Source: Chara braunii (taxonomy: Eukaryota > Streptophyta > Charophyceae > Charales > Characeae). From it: 25,161 nucleotides of DNA. The notes beneath the pieces were generated by a model. That model was not told the DNA's origin. It saw only the letters and a program-made list of their open reading frames with translations, and ran no database searches. The DNA lies in contig BFEA01000218.1 in assembly GCA_003427395.1 (NCBI GenBank), positions 2,021,777 through 2,046,937 of the forward strand. The letters run 5' to 3'. The position numbers were made by a program, and so were the translations under genes. Positions 8,840 to 17,180 of the stretch are shown here, piece by piece. How positions within the stretch are numbered: position 1 is the first letter of the stretch; each line of letters begins with the position of its first letter.

Positions 8840-8990
8840 ACCACCAGTACTTCCTAAAGTCGAGTAGCGTTAACGCTATGGAATTTTAGGAAACGTACGG
8901 GCCACTACAGGAGCGCCCAAATTCATCCAACTAGAAACGTTTCTACTCTATTCTTTTCCGTGGCCGATAGCTGGGCCAAGTACTGGTGGT
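8840..8990 (-). mobile_element. TTAA-flanked MITE (family A, copy 2), complete
   Basis: 151 bp bounded by TTAA at 8836-8839 and 8991-8994. It is the reverse orientation of the copy at 8154-8311: reverse-complemented, it matches that copy almost throughout, including the CAGCTATCGGCC and AGAAACGTTTCTAGT blocks. The two copies form a large inverted pair about 530 bp apart. Confidence 0.88.
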
Positions 8991-9058
8991 TTAAAAAAGG
9001 GCAATGAGATCATCATTGAACCCACCTACCCCAGGCAATTCAGAATTATGATTTTATT

Positions 9059-9130
9059 TTCTACATCTGAGGGCATCTGGATTCAAACTATACCTTCTAC
9101 ATCTGAGGGCATCTGGATTCGAACTTGAGT
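9059..9130 (+). repeat. 36-bp tandem duplication
   Basis: TTCTACATCTGAGGGCATCT with the following bases occurs at 9059-9094 and 9095-9130. The second unit contains the box B of the tRNA-like sequence below, so the duplication affects a SINE body. Confidence 0.85.
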
Positions 9131-9182
9131 CTGTATTTCAATTTTCAACCATTCAGGGGTGTACCAACTGAGCTAGACCCGT
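9106..9182 (-). mobile_element. tRNA-derived SINE head (family E)
   Basis: On the minus strand TAGCTCAGTTGGTACACC is a strong box A, and AGTTCGAATCCAGATGCCC about 50 nt later is a strong box B. The middle of the tRNA region is AT-rich and does not form an anticodon arm, so I call it a retroposed tRNA-like head and not a gene. No tail is visible. Confidence 0.55.
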
Positions 9183-9390
9183 TTCGAGCCTGAAGTGTAC
9201 TTTCAAACTCTTTTTGTGACCCCCGTGTAGTTTCCCGTTTCCTTTTTTTCTTTTCTTCACAGTGTGACGTGCTACGCAGAGATCAGGTTCGTGTCAGTCA
9301 CAATCGTACCACAGAGACACGTGGCAGTCCAACTTAGAGAAGTCCTACCCCGGGTCAGCAGGAGCCAGCCTTGTCAGAGGTGATGCGATA

Positions 9391-9555
9391 GGGTGTCCAT
9401 GGGGCCATTTAGTGGGGTGGGCACATTGGGATGGAATGGGGCAGTTTTCAGTTGGCGACCGGTAGGCACACTTCAGGGGTGGGCCCATTTTGATGAGGAG
9501 GGCCATTGGACGAGGGTGGGGCCCGTTGCAATAATGGGGTGTCCATGGGGCCATT
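9391..9555 (+). repeat. direct repeat with 146-bp period
   Basis: GGGTGTCCATGGGGCCATT occurs exactly at 9391-9409 and 9537-9555. The sequence between is G-rich and loosely repetitive (GGGCCCATT, GGGCCATTGG). Confidence 0.7.
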
Positions 9556-9832
9556 GGGGGAAGTGAGACAAATTGAATGTCAGGTCGCACAATCTACGCA
9601 TCGGGCGCAGGCAAAACTTCGACTTGGGGAAAAACAAAAAAGAAAAAAAAAAACACCCTTGGCATAGAAAGTACTTGACTCCAGGATAGAAGGTCTGCCA
9701 TCTTTTTTTTTTTTTCTTCCTTTTTGAACTTTTCTCTTTTTTTTTTTCCTTTCTCTGGGTGGCAACAAAAGGACAGAACAATAAATCTCTGGAGGGGGTA
9801 ACTGATCGCCCAGGTGTAGGAACAGTTGCGTC

Positions 9833-9913
9833 TTTTTTTTTTTTTGTTGAGAAATTGAGAAATTTATGGAAAAATCCTTGAGATACCGGGGTCATTACCC
9901 AGCTTTGGCTAAG
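9833..9913 (-). mobile_element. SINE family B fragment, reverse orientation
   Basis: On the minus strand, CTTAGCCAAAGCTGGGTAAT and GACC.CGGTATCTCAA match the family-B head, followed by AT-rich sequence and an A13 run (T13 at 9833-9845). The box-B region and the LINE-like tail are missing. Confidence 0.6.
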
Positions 9914-9942
9914 AAAGACAACTGTGTAATCTACACAAGAAC

Positions 9943-9944
<2 letters not shown>

Positions 9945-9973
<29 letters not shown>
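9945..9973 (-). repeat. T29 homopolymer
   Basis: A 29-nt T tract between two divergently oriented SINE family-B heads. It is probably the A-tail of another minus-strand retroposon whose body I cannot recognise. Confidence 0.8.
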
Positions 9974-9994
9974 CCTTAGAAAGCTCTCAGATTG

Positions 9995-10143
9995 CTCTTA
10001 GTCGAAGCCAGGTAATGGCCCTGGTATTTCAAATCTTTTGTATAATTCTATATGGGACGCTGGGCCCGGTTCCCAGCACGTGTTGCTCCCACGAAAACAT
10101 TGGAGCATTTTGTCCCAAAAAAATAAAATTAAATTAAAAAAAA
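9995..10143 (+). mobile_element. SINE family B, near full length
   Basis: The head CTTAGTCGAAGCCAGGTAAT plus GGCCCTGGTATTTCAAA is followed by the box-B-like GGGCCCGGTTCCCAGCACG and then TGTTGCTCCCACGAAAACAT, a diverged version of the LINE-type tail. It ends in an A-rich tract with T interruptions (10116-10143). Related to 22475-22628. Confidence 0.7.
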
Positions 10144-10144
10144 T

Positions 10145-10457
10145 CACCCTCGGCCGGTTAGGGTGCCCTTACGATGTAAGGATTTGTAAGTGGTGTGGAA
10201 CAAGGCCCAAAACAACGAAAATCTCTAGGGAGCCCCCGGAGGTGACTTGAAATGTGAGGGTGGGACCCTACGAATTGCCCCACGGGCCAAGGTCCTGACA
10301 CCCGGCGCTCCTCACCTGAGATGTAAAGGCGGGTACGTGTAGGGCCTTCCTTACGGGCTGTGGAACAAAAACAAAAGTTAGGGTAAATTAATCACCCTCA
10401 ACCCGTTAGGGCGCCCGTACAATGTAAGGATTCGTAAGTGGTGTGGAACGAGGCCCA
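10145..10457 (+). repeat. pair of 69-bp direct repeats
   Basis: 10145-10213 and 10389-10457 share CACCCTC..CC.GTTAGGG.GCCC.TAC.ATGTAAGGATT.GTAAGTGGTGTGGAAC.AGGCCC with about eight differences. The intervening 175 bp are unrelated. The GTTAGGG context is loosely tRNA-like, but I cannot place a box B. Confidence 0.75.
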
Positions 10458-10506
10458 TGGTCCGCTTTATACCTTTGATCGGTAATAGCAGGGTCCTTGG
10501 CCAGCA

Positions 10507-10562
10507 CGGGTGTGAGTGTGAGTGTGAGTGGGTTGTGTGAGTGGGTTGTTTGTGGTGTGTGG
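10507..10562 (+). repeat. GTGTGA/GGGTTGT minisatellite
   Basis: A low-complexity run of GTGAGTGTGAG and GTGGGTTGT units. The minus-strand frame across it (10406-10681) is a Thr/Ser/Leu-rich artefact. Confidence 0.7.
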
Positions 10563-10779
10563 GAGAGAGTTGGCCTTAGGTAGACACTGCTGTTATGCGG
10601 TTGGGGGTGGGGGACGATGAAAAGGGAGGTGCAGCTAGCTACTGGCAAAAGGCTCTCTCTTTGCGTTCGCCGGACCCCCACGGTGGCCCTACCCCATCCT
10701 TGACCACCATGGTTGGGGGGGGACGGGGCAACATGTATCCCCTCTGATGGCTGGAGGGAGACAACAAGGCTATGTTTGC

Positions 10780-10894
10780 AGGGGTCCCCTTTATAAGCCT
10801 TAGGAGTACTGGTAGCCTGGTAGGTAGCGAAGGTGAATTGAAAGAATGTTTTTTTGAAAGATGATCAGAGATCTGAGAGAAGAATATAGCGTAG
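10780..10894 (+). repeat. dispersed repeat R, copy 2
   Basis: Same ordered blocks as 5703-5815 (GGGGTCCCCT, AAGCCTTAGGAGTA, GAATATAGCGTAGT). It ends exactly where the SINE family-A head begins. Confidence 0.5.
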
Positions 10895-11044
10895 TATCCA
10901 GCAGCCTAGCTCAGTTGGTTAGGCATGCAAGTGGCATTCAGGAGGTTGCGGGTTCAAGCCCCATGGCCGCCTGCGGCGCACTTAGTGCCAACGGACTGTG
11001 ATAGTCCTCTGGATACCCCTGATCGGTATTAGCGGGGTCTATGA
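10895..11044 (+). mobile_element. SINE family A, head and diverged body
   Basis: Begins TATCCAGCAGCCTAGCTCAG like the full copy at 7516. It has a canonical box A (TAGCTCAGTTGGTTAGG) and box B (GCGGGTTCAAGCCCC) at the exact 44-nt tRNA spacing. The body differs from the 7332-7516 copy and shares a TGATCGGTA.TAGC.GGGTC block with 10480-10495. It is cut off at the ambiguous base at 11045, where the minus-strand LINE tail begins. Confidence 0.7.
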
Positions 11045-11297
11045 NGTGCTAGGAGTGCTGATACGAGCAGACACCACTAGCACTGTCGGGGAGGCTCCAT
11101 CTATTGGTGGGGAGCAGCACCTGCTGGAAATCGGGTCCAGCGTCCCTGTGGAATACAAGTGTAAACAGTTGTATGTGAACATGAAATGTCAGAGCCCATG
11201 AGCTAGGTCTGCCTCTTCAGCCCCCCTTTTTTTAAGGGGCTGCCTGTTGCTTTCCATAGTCCCTAGCAGTCTAACCCTACTCTCGGAGCCATTTCCC
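11045..11297 (-). mobile_element. 3' UTR and tail of the outer (older) LINE
   Basis: Minus-strand sequence downstream of the ORF2 stop at 11298-11300. The distal part (11092-11147) carries the conserved tail block (GGGACGCTGGACCCG, CCAGCAGGTGCTGCTCCCC, CAATAGATGGAGCC) shared with the inner LINE at 19821-19880 and with SINE families A and B. Further out, GACAGTGCTAGTG and a CAGCACT-type stretch also match the inner LINE. No A-tail is visible. An N sits at the expected boundary, so a homopolymer may have been lost in assembly. Confidence 0.65.
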
Positions 11298-11669
11298 TCA
11301 CTCTCCCTCATACCATGCCTTGCTTACTAAACTATTTGCCGGGGAAGGGAAAAAGTCTGGGAATTGATCACTTGGTCGCATCGAAATCGAGTCTTCAAGC
11401 TTGGTCCACTCATTAAAGAGGAGTCTGTAGTCTCTGGTTATCTGCGCCTCCTCCTGTCCCTCTTTTGCTCCTTTCCATTCCACTTTTCCCAACCTCCCCC
11501 CTGTTTCCCCCCCGAGCCATTCTTTGCAGAAGGTTTGTATTTTCTGTTTTATTTCATTCTGAGTGTGGGTGTGCTTGATTTGCATTTTCACTTCCTCCCA
11601 TCTCGCTGTTATGTTTGTCTGGATTTGTTGTTGTATGCTTTCCGTAAATTCTGGCCCTTCCAAAGGCCC
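11298..11669 (-). pseudogene. outer LINE ORF2, extreme C-terminus (severed)
   Basis: The minus-strand frame from about 11669 to the TGA at 11298-11300 aligns with the last part of inner-LINE ORF2. It contains LEGPEFTESIQQQIQ, WLGG...GRLGKVEW, ITRDYRLLFNEWTKLE and DQFPDFFPSPANSLV, against LEGPEFTESVQ, WLGD...GRIGKVEW, ITKDYRLYFNEWTKVN and DHFPDFFPPPSNCLV in the inner element. The open frame extends on to 11951, but that part is the antisense of the inner LINE 5' UTR and is not protein. Upstream, this fragment joins in sequence to the part at 19966-21612. The inner LINE separates the two pieces. Confidence 0.85.
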
Positions 11670-12214
11670 TGAAGAAGACAGCCCGGGATGCATAGGGATA
11701 TGGGAGGACGCTGAGTGCACCCGCCCACGAGGCAGAAGCGGCACCGGAAAGGACAATCGTAACATCCAGAAGCGGCGTCTTGAGGAAGGAAAAGAAGAGG
11801 ACGTCACGCGGGGCCAGGAGAGCGATACCCCGGGAGACCATGACAGCAGGCGAGCAGTAGAACGCGACCCCGGGAGTCCACGACAACAGACGTGCTGGTG
11901 GCGGCACCGGAGCGGAACACAGAGAAGAAACGGCGAACGACAGTATATCACCCTCTGGCCTTCAGCCCCCCCCCCCTCCCCCTTCTCTCCACCTCCCCTC
12001 CCTGGCGTTTCTCCAAGCCAGCAACGACCACCCTCAAAAAGTGAGAGAAAGAAACAAAAATAAATTAGTCAGGTTCATCAATTGCATCTAAACACACACC
12101 GCGCAATCGAGAAACACACAGAACTAACCGGGAACCAACAAGTACACAGAACCCGCGGAGCATAATACACAGCTCCGCCGCAATTCAAACACGCGCATAT
12201 CCCGCAAATATGTC
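11670..12214 (+). promoter_or_regulatory. inner LINE 5' UTR (probable internal promoter region)
   Basis: GC-rich leader between the insertion point and the first ORF1 methionine candidate. It contains an imperfect 40-bp tandem repeat (ACCCCGGGAGACCATGACAG at 11827 and ACCCCGGGAGTCCACGACAA at 11867), a repeated GCGGCACCGGA motif, and a C-rich tract at 11965-12005. LINEs of this type usually carry an internal RNA polymerase II promoter here. I see no recognisable core motif, so the promoter role is inferred from position. Confidence 0.45.
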
Positions 12215-14256
12215 TTGGCAATGGAGCGCGCGATTGATCAAGGCATCCAAAAGAGGAGGGCGTCACGCCCCCTTATTTTTTATAGGGGGATGGGGAGGCA
12301 CGATGCAGCTAGACAGCTGGCAGTGTCTCCATATGGCAGACGGATAGCCAGAGGAACCCTCCTTCCTAGGCTAGGCCATCCACCGCGCCCGGATACACAC
12401 CCGCTGGATTGGAATCGCTGGCCAAGTTTGACCGAAGCGTTTAAAGAGCAATTGGTGCCGATCGGGCAGGCCCAACCATCGCCCCCTCCGCCAGGGATCC
12501 ACGTGCAGGGGACCGTGCCCCCGCCACAACCCCCCCCCCCCCACCCCTTCGAGATGTGGCAAATTGCGATGGGAGTTACAAAACACCAATAGGGGCGGAA
12601 GGAGGTGGCAACGATGTAAAGATGGTAGATGAGAGTGGAAGTGAGGAGGAGGAAGAGGAGGAGGAAGAGAACGGGGTGGAGGACGAAGAAATGCTAACAG
12701 AGGAGGAAAGGAGCCAAGAAAGCGGGAAACAACAGCAGATGGTGGGGACGGACAGAAATGGCAAACACGGGGGAAAGAAGCCCACCTGGGCCCAGCGCGT
12801 AAGAACAACAATTCAAGAAAAAATTCTTGACATCCGACGCGCCGTACAGGACTCACAGCAGGGCCAGGAAGAGACTCAGAAAGTACCCCTCCGAAAACTC
12901 TCGTAGGCGAGGGCGTACTTTCTAACCCTCTTCCTTCTCCCCTCCCAAAACCAGGTGGTCGACCAGGGAGGGAGAAAGACAGTGATGAAAACATACCCCC
13001 CCGAGAAACAAGAAGAAAGGGATAACATTTACAGCCAGCATGCCAGCAATTGGCTTTTCCTAGGAGATGTAGCACACAAATCAGTGAATGACAAAATCGG
13101 ATGGATACACAAACGATTGGAAGAATTGAAAGGAAACCCCGAGGCGGTGCAGGAATTTTTCCTGATTCAGCCTCTCTCCTCAACGGTATTCATCATCCTC
13201 AGCCTCTTCACAGAAGACAAAAAGAAGATAGACGGATGGAGATCAATCAAATGGGAGCGCTCGGAAGTCAGAATATATCCCTGGCAACCCAAAAAAGTAA
13301 GCCCGAAGGAGAAACGGGAACAGTTGATGAGAGACTACTTTTGGGTCGAACTGAGACACATCCCGATGGAGCTTCAGGCTGCCTTTGTCCACGATTTCGG
13401 TCAACAGTAAAACATTGTTGACTTCATCGACCCGCTCCCATCCTTCGTAGCGAAGCGCGACGATTACTTGATGCTGGCCCTGGACCTGCCCAAAGACCAA
13501 CCGTTCTCGATCGACGACATCATTCCCTACAAGATGGGCGACAAGGTCTTTCAGATCCACACAACCCATAAGTTCCGCCCGTGGTGCTTCAAATGCCGGG
13601 CATACGGCCACCTCAGTACAGAGTCGGTCTGTCCTCATCACCCCAATAAACGGGGTTTGCCAACTAGCCGGCTCCGCCCGGACCCACGCAGACCCAACAG
13701 ATGGTACACGGCGGACCAAGGCCATAAAGGATGGGTGTTTCTCGACGACCGGGACCCCACAGGAAAAGTAAAGGGCTGGTTCTGGGAAGGAAGAGGGACC
13801 CCCTGTTGGGCCACCAGACCCCCCAACGATTGGACCCCCCCCCGGCTGGAAAAGGGACGCAAACCCGAGAAGGCCACAAAACCCGACCGACAGAACCCCA
13901 AACCGCCAGCCCCTCAGAACGAGGAGAAGCAGGCCTGGAAACAACCTGAGCCCAGCGAAAAACAAAACTGGCGGACTTGGGGTCCCAGCGCCAAAAGGTA
14001 TCTGCCCATCGAGAAACCCGTTGGGGGCACACAGAAGAATGATGGACACAGTAAGAACCCCCAGCCCCTCCGCCCTCCACCCGGGGCAGAACCGAACCGG
14101 CCTGCACAACCCACGTTGCAGAGGCCTGAGCAGCAAGAAGCAGAAGCAACGAAACCCAAAGACCTGTTCAAGGAAGCCTTTGGCCCCGAACCAATGGAAA
14201 TCGAAATCATCCCAGGCGGCCCCCCTCCGCCCGAGGTGGAGATGACAGAAGCCTAG
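12215..14256 (+). pseudogene. LINE ORF1 (nucleic-acid-binding, CCHC), broken
   Basis: The N-terminal part (12215-12592) is Pro/Arg-rich. After a C13 tract (12530-12542) the signal moves to another frame, with an acidic Glu-rich segment near 12635-12720. The frame is then interrupted by TAG at 12904-12906 and TAA at 13408-13410, and runs open to TAG at 14254-14256. About 13030-13410 resembles the DUF4283-type domain of plant L1 ORF1 (TVFIILSLFTEDKKKI, SEVRIYPWQPKK, YFWVELRHIPMELQ). A zinc knuckle at 13585-13632 reads CFKCRAYGHLSTESVC, that is CX2CX4HX6C, where the retroviral-type spacing is X4. The C-terminal 200 residues are Pro/Lys/Arg-rich and disordered. A CAA-to-TAA change would explain the 13408 stop; the C13 frameshift could be a sequencing error. 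Confidence 0.75.
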
Positions 14257-14731
14257 GGGGAGGAAGGCACACCCCCGCCGGAGAGGGCATCTTGCTCCTT
14301 CCGGTTCGACACGCTAACGGGGAGTGGGAGGTAGGGCTGTCAGTCCCGCCTAACGCAGTACATGGGAAAGTGTCCTTATAGGGACGCTCAGCCCTCTTCC
14401 TCTCCCTAACATCTTGGGCAGATAATCTTACCCTGAGGAAACAGGATATTTCACGATTGGCTCAGGGTCTCCTCCCGGAGGGCGCTATCTTGGCCCTGGT
14501 AATCTCCCTCGGGCGGGACACGCTCGACATCTGGGACATCTATCTACAGTATGACCGACCTGACACGAACATGCGCTGGTTCGATAACGAGGCCCTCCTG
14601 GACCTCCAAATCCTAAAAATTAAAAGTGGGGACCTTTGGACGGCAACAGAGGTTAAGTCCTTCCTGGTGAGCCTACTCCGGATGCGCGTTCTGCAAAAGG
14701 GCAGCTTCTTGGACTCAGCGAAGTGGTTGCC

Positions 14732-14734
<3 letters not shown>
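14256..14734 (+). pseudogene. protein-like third reading frame between ORF1 and ORF2
   Basis: In the frame different from both ORF1 and ORF2, sequence from 14256 reads like protein (ILLLPVRHANGEWEVG, then LVISLGRDTLDIWDIYLQYD and MRWFDNEALLDLQILKIKSG). One TAG interrupts it at 14379-14381, and it runs to an A29 tract. Codon content is balanced, unlike the random shadows elsewhere. It may be the lost C-terminus of ORF1, an N-terminal extension of ORF2 separated by slippage in the A tract, or a small extra ORF. I recognise no domain. There is no methionine start of note in the open part. Confidence 0.4.

Positions 14735-14763
<29 letters not shown>
14735..14763 (+). repeat. A29 homopolymer inside the LINE
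   Basis: A 29-nt pure A tract ahead of the ORF2 start, followed by CACCACTCACACACACA. An internal A tract of this length is unusual in a LINE. It may be a slippage expansion or the trace of an earlier A-tailed insertion. Confidence 0.9.
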
Positions 14764-14879
14764 CACCACTCACACACACAGGACCGTGGAGAACTTACAA
14801 CAACAAGAAATGAACGTGGTAGACGCGCTCTATGGCAGGGATAAGGCCTGGAATCTCTTTAAACGGCAAGCTGACCTAG

Positions 14880-15660
14880 ACTTGCGCTCCATCAATGTGA
14901 ACGGTCTCGCCTCAACAAAGGCCTCTAAAAGACAGGCCATAGTAGACCAATTAAGAGGCGTGGAAGGGAGGACATGGCCGGATGTGATCTGCGGACAAGA
15001 AACTCACCTAATGGATACCCCGGACCACAACCGCACACACAAGGAGATTTGGCCTCATCAGGCCTTCCGTGCCCACGCCCCACGCCCAGGCAGCTGCGGA
15101 GTTGCCATATGGATCCCCCCGAGATCCAAAGTGGAGATGCTCAACTGGCCAGCGGACCAAAACGAGGGCAGATGGGTCTACCTCTTAGCTATGCTGGAGT
15201 TGGAAGTGGTCACTATTCTGAACATATACTCACCAAATGACCCATCGAAGAGACGGACCTTCCTGGAATCCTTGAAGGATAAGCTACCGGTGGGCATACC
15301 CACAATCGTGGTAGGGGACTTCAACGCAGCACCAGATAGGTGGAACGACAGATGGAAGACCCCGTCCCCCTGTCCGGGCTACATTGAGCAAGATGAGTGT
15401 ATGATCTCCGACCTCTCCCAATCTCTTAACCTTTTTGATACCTTTCGGCGGAGTTACCCGACGGCCCGCCGCTTCACATGCTATCGCAAGAACGAGAAAG
15501 TAAATGCATCAAAATCATGCATAAACCTGATTCTGGCGTCGGAGGACTTGCAAGGGGGCCTGCAGACAACCGAAATCTTCCCTAAAAGCCCTCACCCAGG
15601 CTTGGATCATGCCATGTGTGTGGCAATCTTCTCCTTTCGAAAGAAGCCTGACCAAGGTAG
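14880..15660 (+). other. ORF2 APE-type endonuclease domain
   Basis: The conserved steps of L1-type endonucleases are visible in order: SINVNGL (Asn31 region), ICGQETHL (Glu64), ILNIYSPN, VVGDFNAAPD (Asp170, Asn172), CINLIL (residues 237-242) and HPGLDHAM (Asp266, His267). In active enzymes the fifth motif is normally R-I-D-Y-I with a conserved Asp. Here the Asp position is Asn239, so nicking activity was probably lost. The domain would cut target DNA to prime reverse transcription. Confidence 0.85.
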
Positions 15661-16299
15661 AGGCTTCTACAAACTCAACACATCACTCCTCTCCTACGAC
15701 CGTTTTATAGGCTACCTCAAGGACGTCTGGTCCTTTTGGAAAACCCAGAGGGACCAAATCGGCGATGACATATTGTGGTTTAACAACGGCCTAGCTTTCT
15801 TAGGCCGCAAGTGCAACGAATACTCGAAACTACTCGCAGTCCGCCGCCACGCGGAGGAGCTTAATCTCCAGCACCAACTGCAGCAACTACAATCACAGGT
15901 TGACGAACAGCAAGCCCTCGAACAGCAACATGAGACGATCCAGTCCTTAGAAGGACAACTCATGGAACACATGGAACACAGGTGGCAGGGGGCCAGGATC
16001 CGGGGCAAACTCTCCAAGTACAATACAGAGGGTGCAATGGACGCCATATTTTTTGCAATGGCCAGGGCCAGAATAGGGAGATCGACAATTGAGGCCCTAG
16101 AGGACCCGAAAGGCCACCCAGGAACCCTCCACACATCCACGGCCGCATGCACAAAAATAGCCAGAGATTTCTACCAAGAATTGTTCACCTCCGAATGTCG
16201 GCGTCAAGAGCAGGGCAAACGGGCGGAAGAGATTGATGCATTCTTGGAACCACTTATGAACACACTCACTGACCAGCAGAAACAGACCTTAGATGCACC

Positions 16300-17180
16300 C
16301 ATAACTAAGGACGAGATCTGGGAGGCGCTCAAGCAAATGGACGAAGAAAAGACCCTGGACCTGGATGGTCTTCCCAAGGAATTTTGGGAAACCATGTGGC
16401 CCACCATCGCACAGGATCTCATGGACTTCTACCACGCGGTCTGGGACACCGGACAGATAGGCGAAATAGTGGGGCAATGAGTGTTGACTCTCCTTTACAA
16501 AAAAGGCGCNNGGACCAATATCAGAAACTATAGGCCCATCACCCTCCTCACTGTGGTCTATAAGCTACTAGCAAAAGCTCTAGCTAATCGTATGACACCA
16601 GTTATGCGAGACATCATTCACCCTGACCAGACTGGCTTTATCCAAGGAAGAAACATCCAGGATAACATACTCCTGGTCAATGAGGTGATCAAGCTATCGA
16701 GGCAATCCAGGAACAACGTTGCTATCATCTTCATTGACTTTGAGAAGGCATACGACCATGTAGACTGGTTCTTCTTGGATAAATGCCTACATAAACTAAA
16801 TTTTGGGGAGAACTTCCGACATTGGATCAAGATCCTCCATGAGAACGCAACAACTAGAGTCATGGTAAATGGCAATCTGGCACCCCCCATCTGCCTGCAC
16901 AGGTCAGTGAGACAGGGCGATCCCATAGCACCCTACCTATTTGTTATCGTAATGGAGGCACTGACTGCCAACCTGAGATCCCACAAAGATCTCAAAAGAA
17001 TCCAGGTGGCGGCAATACCAAGAGAGGCAATCCCGGTGTGCTCACTATTTGCTGATGATCTAACATTGATGGTGGATGCCTCCAAAGAAGCAATGGAAGA
17101 GGTGCAGCATATGATGGACCACTTTTGCGCACTGTTGGACATGAGAGTGAACTGGGGGAACAAAACCCTGGGTTGGTGGA
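16300..17180 (+). other. ORF2 reverse transcriptase domain
   Basis: Contains KTLDLDGLPKEFW (the usual K-S/A-P-G-P-D-G-F motif, altered), NYRPITLLTVVYKLLAKALANR after the NN, DQTGFIQGRNIQDNI, IDFEKAYDHVDW (motif A, Asp643), SVRQGDPIAPYLFVIVMEAL (motif B) and FADD at 17048-17059 (motif C, residues 747-750). Both catalytic Asp motifs are intact. The TGA at 16478-16480 stops the frame just before the fingers subdomain. Confidence 0.92.

Noticed and set aside
10895-10975. functional tRNA gene on the plus strand
   Set aside because: The A and B boxes are perfect and correctly spaced, but there is no pairing acceptor stem or convincing anticodon arm. The same sequence heads a SINE at 7516.
11563-12063. 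166-residue plus-strand frame at the start of the inner LINE
   Set aside because: It crosses the insertion junction, starts in the antisense of the outer ORF2 and then runs through the inner 5' UTR. It cannot be an ancestral protein.
12371-13183. 270-residue minus-strand open frame
   Set aside because: It is antisense to LINE ORF1, Pro/Ser/Leu-rich, with no domain. The plus strand has the recognisable ORF1 features.
13243-14136. 297-residue minus-strand open frame
   Set aside because: It is opposite the CCHC and Pro-rich part of ORF1. It is long only because GC-rich sequence has few stops.
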